From Bremia lactucae (lineage: Eukaryota; Oomycota; Peronosporomycetes; Peronosporales; Peronosporaceae): 32,792 nt of DNA. The notes under the pieces are model-generated. The model was not told the origin of the DNA and searched no databases. It was given only the letters and a program-made list of their open reading frames with translations. The translations under genes and the position numbers were made by a program. Location: assembly GCF_004359215.1 (NCBI RefSeq), contig NC_090624.1, positions 257,438-290,229 on the forward strand, read 5' to 3'. Positions 28,063-32,792 of the stretch are shown here, piece by piece. Position 1 is the stretch's first letter. Every line of letters starts with the position of its first letter.

Positions 28063-29990
28063 TCTCAAAGTTGGCTATGGAAAAGCTTGCATACTTCTGC
28101 AAAGTCAGAAGAGTTGGTATTCTGTTTCTTGTACTTCTTGATTAAGCCAAATATAAGTCCTTTCAGTACGCCAGGCGGGTCAGCACTGGTTGCTGGCAAG
28201 TAAAGATGGAGGTTCAGTGCTTTTCGTGAGTCCTGGTCATGAACTTGTCGTTGTCACGTGTGATCCTAAGATCAAGGAACGCAACTTGGGTTGGGTTGAT
28301 CTCGAACGTGAACGTCTTAACAGTGCTTGATGCCAAATGGCTAATTCTTGTTTCCAAATGATAAAGCCATTGTTGATGTATCGCTTGAAATACACCAAGT
28401 TGGATGCGAATTGGTCGCAAATTGTTGCTCTCTCAAAATGTGCGAGAATCATTGACGCGAACGTTGGAGCCACGGATGTGCCCATGGCGGTTCCAGTAAG
28501 CTGTAGCCAGATCAAGTCGCCGAATACGAAGTAGTTTGAAGTCAGAACGACTCAAAGTCCAAGCATAATGGCGTCAACCCAATGATTGTCATGTAACTCT
28601 TGACGAATTTATTGGAGAGCGAAGCCGATGTTGATGGGGTGTACATGAATATCGCGCCAAACGTTATTAGTATCATGTCATCTGTGGCTTGAATAGACCT
28701 TGCAGAAGTTGGTCCGAGTCTCGACGATACGTTGGAGTCCGTTGTAGGTGAGGCTGCATCATAAAGTGAAGCCACTTGGAAATATCTTGCATAACGGATG
28801 TCCTGTTTGAGACGATTGGCCGGATACATAACTCTAGCTTGGAGGTCTTGGCCAATCCGTAGAAGCGATTTATGCCTTTGTTGTCAAGTCCTGCAACGAT
28901 GATCTTTGGAATTTGACCAGTCAGGAAGGGTAGCGTTTGATTGGCAATCGTGATGTAAAAAAATGTCGAACGCGAGTCCTGAGCAGTCGAATGATTGTTT
29001 TTTGTGGAGCAGTGCATTGCTTGTATGTATCTTGATCGAGAAGATGATCGAGGCACAAGTCGAGGTTTTGAGTCCTTGTCATATTGCTGGCTCGAGGTTT
29101 TTGCTGGTCAGACCGACTTGTAAGTCTGGATTGAATTGCAATGTCTTGGCAAATATTTGTTGTCCATTAGTGAAATTGCGCGATCGTGATGGTTGTCACG
29201 ATGCGATGGAAATCTTGCCCGGATGCGAGCCAAAGCGTCCTCGATAGCAGGCGTACTTGGCGGAGGAGTGCACACAGAGTTCGGGACATAAATTGCGGAT
29301 TCGCGACTAATCCGGCTGGCCTGTCCTCAAACAGCGTTCGCAACCAGAGCGTTTCGTTGAATGCTGGTATTTGCTGAAGGATGTCATCCTTGGTAGTTGC
29401 TTGAGGACGCGGACAATAGTTGAGGTTGAATTCGAGAGGACGCTTCAGTGCTGAAGGCAGTGAAAGGTCGCCTGGAGACAAATCAATTAAATCCTAAGTT
29501 GTTGATCTCAGCGTTGACCTCACGAACGTGGCGTAACGCGAATAGCATGACTGCGTTGTGGTGAGTTGATGCACTTGGGATGAACTTCAACTCGACAGCT
29601 AATTTCGGCGAGATGGCTAGCGCGGCTTATAGTTTCGGCCGGCTGGCTTGCTTAGCGTCTCTTGGTCCTTTGAGGGTCACATTTGGATTGCGAGGCTTTG
29701 AGGGATAAGCGCTTCTTCCGTTGGGCTGTGTGCGTGCCTTTTTTTCAGCGTTTAATTGCTTGAAATGTCGCTTGGAGAGCTGTCTTGCACCAGCCGATGC
29801 TCCATGTTGGCTGACGCGGGAGTCTTACGCTTCCCGTAGTTGATTGGATTCGTTTCGAATAGCAGAACTTTTCTTGGCGATGCTTTTCTTGACGAGAGTT
29901 GCTCGTTCGAAGTGTCCAGCTCCATGGTCTCATTAGCTGATCGTTTGGCAGCAGCTTCTTTCTTCTTGCGTGTTGCAATGGCTTCAGTCG
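28063..29990 (-). pseudogene. Penelope-like element reverse transcriptase, decayed
   Basis: Minus strand, in several frames. N-terminal part near 29978-29745 (ETMELDTSNEQLSSRKASPR, then LLFETNPINYGKRKTPA). A long middle piece lies at 29481-29167 (KRPLEFNLNYCPRP). RT motifs follow: FYGLAKTSKLELCIRPIVSN (about 28864-28800) followed by SKWLHFMMQPHLQRTPTY, like the LPKxHK..RPIVS block of Penelope-like RTs; motif A region LITFGAIFMYTP (about 28690-28720) with the catalytic Asp replaced; TGTAMGTSVAPTFASMILAH (28494-28434), a hallmark of the group; and YINN at 28369-28380 where YIDD is expected. The C-terminal part reads LNLHLYLPATSADPPGVLKG then LIFGLIKKYKK, ending at 28063. No GIY-YIG endonuclease was seen. 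The catalytic changes and frameshifts show it is dead. Confidence 0.6.
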
Positions 29991-30555
29991 AGTAGCCTTC
30001 TTCTTGGAGTCGGAGATCTATTAATCTTAATTTTTACTGAGGCATACTTAATGGTGAATCGTAGCTAGCAGTGGCTTTGCTTCAAAAATAATTGAAATAT
30101 TATCAAGAAACGAGATGATTCGTCGGCAGTCGATGACCGCAAGAGAAGGTGAGGGTGATATTCCATCACCAATATCACAGAAGTAGGCCTCAAACTCTTG
30201 TCAGTTTTGAGCAGGGTATGTCTGGAAAGCGATTCGTGCAACGGTTTGAAGAACGACTTGAGCCTGTCAACAGTCAAACTGTACACGTTGTGTCTTTCTT
30301 CTTCCAGGACTTGAAATTTGCTGACGACTAACACATAAATGATCCCACGTAGTTAACTTGGTGGTCAGCGATAGCAGTCTGGAACTGGAAAGAGAGTCGG
30401 CAACGGTGCCTGGAGCGCGTTCCGTGAGGATTGATGGTTCCTTGAGGTCTATCTTTGTTCGCACTGACTTAGAAACAGCGTTCCCAAACTTGGCAAAGGT
30501 TAGTTGGTTGTCACGATGCGTTTGCAGAGGCTACTCCATAACGCTTGCCATGCTC
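29991..30555. other. Unassigned stretch right of the Penelope-like RT
   Basis: Minus-strand open frame 30334-30065 (FQVLEEERHNVYSLTVDRLK, SFFKPLHESLSRHTLLKTDK) and a second at 30464-30267 may be upstream parts of the same element, but I recognise no domain. The stretch ends at the sequence gap. Confidence 0.3.
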
Positions 30556-30655
30556 NNNNNNNNNNNNNNNNNNNNNNNNNNNNNNNNNNNNNNNNNNNNN
30601 NNNNNNNNNNNNNNNNNNNNNNNNNNNNNNNNNNNNNNNNNNNNNNNNNNNNNNN
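30556..30655. other. Assembly gap of exactly 100 N
   Basis: One hundred consecutive N, the usual placeholder for a gap of unknown size. The sequence to its left is not gypsy-like and that to its right is gypsy RT, so true distance and adjacency are unknown. Confidence 0.98.
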
Positions 30656-31126
30656 TCTAAGTCCCTTGGCATCGACTGGAAATGGCCAGTCGGTAATTGC
30701 CTTGATCTTTTCGGGATCAGGGCGCACGCTTACCGACGATGCACCCAAGAAGTGGTATTTCACTTGCAGCGAATATACACTTCTTGAAATTTGCATACAA
30801 CTTATGCTTTCGCATAAGTGCAAGAACCTGACGAACGTGATTTTATGAGCTTCTACGTCCATCTTACCGTCCATGGCCCGGCTATGGACGAATACATCGT
30901 CAAAATAACTCGGTGCGAATTCCCGCACCGCTCTCAACAGATTTGTTACACATCTGTTGAATGTTGCAGGGGCGTTACTAAGCCCCTGAGGCATCACTAG
31001 CCATTCCCAGAGCATCCCACTGGGGGTGCTCACTGCTGTGTACGGGATGTCCCGCTCACGCATAAGGATTTGATAGAACCCATCCATCAGATCCATAGAA
31101 GAAAAGATCGTACTCTTAGACATACC
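30656..31126 (-). pseudogene. Gypsy RT fragment, second copy of 31703-32142
   Basis: The minus strand reads GMSKSTIFSSMDLMDGFYQI, AVSTPSGMLWEWLVMPQGLS, and NAPATFNRCVTNLL, with active site YFDDVFVHSRAMDG at about 30870-30910, then after a frameshift RPDPEKIKAITDWPFPVD, ending at the gap. It duplicates the RT segment at 31703-32142 in the same orientation but differs by many substitutions and indels. The right end meets a single N at 31127. Confidence 0.85.
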
Positions 31127-31127
31127 N
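31127..31127. other. Single undetermined base at a repeat junction
   Basis: One N separates the end of RNase H (LSRRPDFES, read leftward) from an RT segment beginning GMSKST. It marks a change of order in the element, not a simple base-call failure. Confidence 0.9.
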
Positions 31128-32792
31128 GCTGACTCGAAATCGGGTCGGCGTGATAACGCATCAGCGACGACATTAAGTCGTCCTGGTTTATATTCGACGG
31201 AGAAGTTATACTCCGCGAAGAAGGATAGCCACCTCGCCATTCTTTGCGAGAGGTGTGGGCTATTGACGGCCGTGCGTAATGACGCATGGTCCGTATATAC
31301 GATGAACGGTCTATCTCCTAGGAGATAGACCCTAAATTTAGCCAATGCATATTTCATGGCAAGGAGTTCCTTGTCATGCACTGGGTAATTGCGTTCAGCT
31401 GGTTGCAGCTGACGCGATTGATAACAGACGACGCGCTCCGCGCCGTCTGTATCGTATTGCATTAACGCGCAGCCGATTGCGAAATCGCTGGCGTCACAGA
31501 CCACATGGAATGGTTTGTCTTGATTTGCAATTGCCAAGATGGGCAATTGCATCAAGCTTTGCTTGATACCTTCAAAGGAACGCTGACAATCAGCGTTCCA
31601 TAGCCATTTCTCGTCTTTTTTCAAGAGATGAGAGAGATGAACTGTCATCTCTGCATAATTGCGGGAGTACTTGTGCAAGTACGCCGCTAATCCAAGGAAC
31701 TTTCTAAGTCCCTTGACATCGACTGGAACTGGCCAGTCGGTGATTGCCTTGATCTTTTCGGGATCAGGGCGCACGCTGTGTTTACCGACAATGCACCCAA
31801 GAAGTGGTATTATGCTTGCAGCGAATATACACTACAACTAATGCTTTCGCATAAGTGTAAGAACCTACAGACGTGAGTTTTATGAACTTCCACGTCCGTG
31901 TTTCCGTCCATGGCCCGGCTATGAACGAATACATCGTCAAAATAACTCGATGAGAATTCTCGCACCGGTCTCAACAGATTTGTTACACATCTGTTGAATG
32001 TTACAGGGGCGTTACTAGCCATTCCCAGAGCATCCCAGTGGGAGTGCTCACTGCTGTGTACGGGATGTCCCGTTCAGCATAAGATTTCATAGAACCTATC
32101 CATCAGATCCATAGACGAAAACATTGTACTCTTAGACATACCATCCATATTACGTCTTTTCTAGGTATCGGCGTTTGAGCCGGTACTGTTGCAGCATTCA
32201 GTTTGTTGAATGCGTGCACTATCCGCCACCCTCCTGTGGCCTTTCGCACACAGAAGGTCGGAGAGCTATGTGGGGAGGTTGACTCCCTTACATGGCCCGC
32301 TTTTACTCGATCGGTAAAGAATTTATCGATCGCAAGTACTTGTTCACGAGGCAGTGGCCACTGCTTCATGACACAGTACTTCGAGCCCGGTTTGAGCTCG
32401 ATCTCATGTCGAGTGCCTTTATCCTTAGGCAACTCGCATGGAACTGCTTCAGGGAATACATCCCTGAATTCTATTAAATCCTCGTATAGAGGATTTCCCT
32501 TGAGTGACTCCCAAGATTGAGTACTGTATCTTTCAATCCGAGTCTTCACATCGAGGACACTTTCGTCCATCGATGAGCTGCTGAGAACCCGTTCGTTCTC
32601 TGCAAAAATTACCGCTGACCGAATGTCGGTTACGTAATCGTCCTCTGTGACGAGTACGCAGATCTGCTTGATTTTCCCACAATGCAGATCTCTCAAGAAC
32701 CGCTTAGGTTCTAGGGTTGGTAATTGAGTTATCTCCGAAGTTAACTTCGGAGGCGCATACAGATCAAGAGTAGAAGCGCCTACTCTCGATCC
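31128..32792 (-). pseudogene. Gypsy pol fragment: linker, RT and RNase H
   Basis: Minus strand, entering from the right edge. A 197-codon frame (32696-32103) holds the linker and RT N-terminus: TQSWESLKGNPLYEDLIEFR, KPGSKYCVMKQWPLPREQVL, GHVRESTSPHSSPTFCVRKA, and TGGWRIVHAFNKLNAATVPA. The RT middle is broken by small deletions and frameshifts (32142-31775), but YFDDVFVHSRAMDG is kept at about 31945-31900. From 31774 to 31130 the thumb and RNase H are open: LRKFLGLAAYLHKYSRNYAE, VVCDASDFAIGCALMQYDTD, LQPAERNYPVHDKELLAMKY, YTDHASLRTAV, and VVADALSRRPDFES. RNase H motifs look intact, so this is the youngest pol in the window. Confidence 0.88.

Noticed and set aside
1..32792. tRNA, rRNA, riboswitch or CRISPR loci
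   Set aside because: None recognised by reading both strands for conserved arms or repeat-spacer patterns; a covariance search was not possible here.

Overview
The window looks like nuclear DNA of an oomycete (Phytophthora or downy-mildew type). This is inferred from three things: compact, mostly intronless housekeeping genes with short intergenic spaces; Ty3/gypsy and Ty1/copia proteins whose wording matches elements I know from oomycete genomes; and a tight gene island set between layers of decayed retrotransposons. No search was run, so the genus is not fixed.

Layout. 1-1635: 5' end of a gypsy element on the minus strand (gag and LTR). 1698-9586: the gene island, with TRM11 (tRNA G10 methyltransferase), a short bZIP-like gene with one probable intron, an unrecognised 816-residue low-complexity protein, and the divergent pair NOP16 (minus) and FPGS (plus) with 112 bp between their starts. 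9819-18443: two gypsy elements fused head to tail in the plus direction. The first (LTR, gag, protease, RT, RNase H, integrase zinc finger) breaks off at about 14476 into a second (RT to integrase to chromodomain). The second carries a long decayed ORF on the opposite strand at its 3' end. 18568-19065: a copia LTR. 19496-22993: a gypsy deletion derivative whose 5' half (LTR, gag) and 3' half (integrase end, antisense ORF, polypurine tract, LTR) come from different subfamilies. About 22994-23996: a second copia LTR and a copia protease/pre-integrase fragment. 23997-27000: minus-strand gypsy pol and gag fragments. 28063-29990: a decayed minus-strand reverse transcriptase of Penelope-like type. 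30656-32792: minus-strand gypsy pol, with a 100-N gap and a single N at repeat junctions that suggest an assembly artefact.

The host genes serve tRNA modification, 60S ribosome assembly and folate metabolism, all translation or growth functions. NOP16 and FPGS probably share a promoter. The repeats form a nested, recombined graveyard. No intact autonomous element is visible, although the gag at 1-974 and the thumb-to-RNase H stretch at 31130-31774 are uninterrupted and therefore younger.

The most unusual signals are the antisense ORFs between integrase and 3' LTR in two gypsy subfamilies, the Penelope-like RT, the unrecognised 816-residue protein, and an LTR only 62 bp upstream of the TRM11 start.
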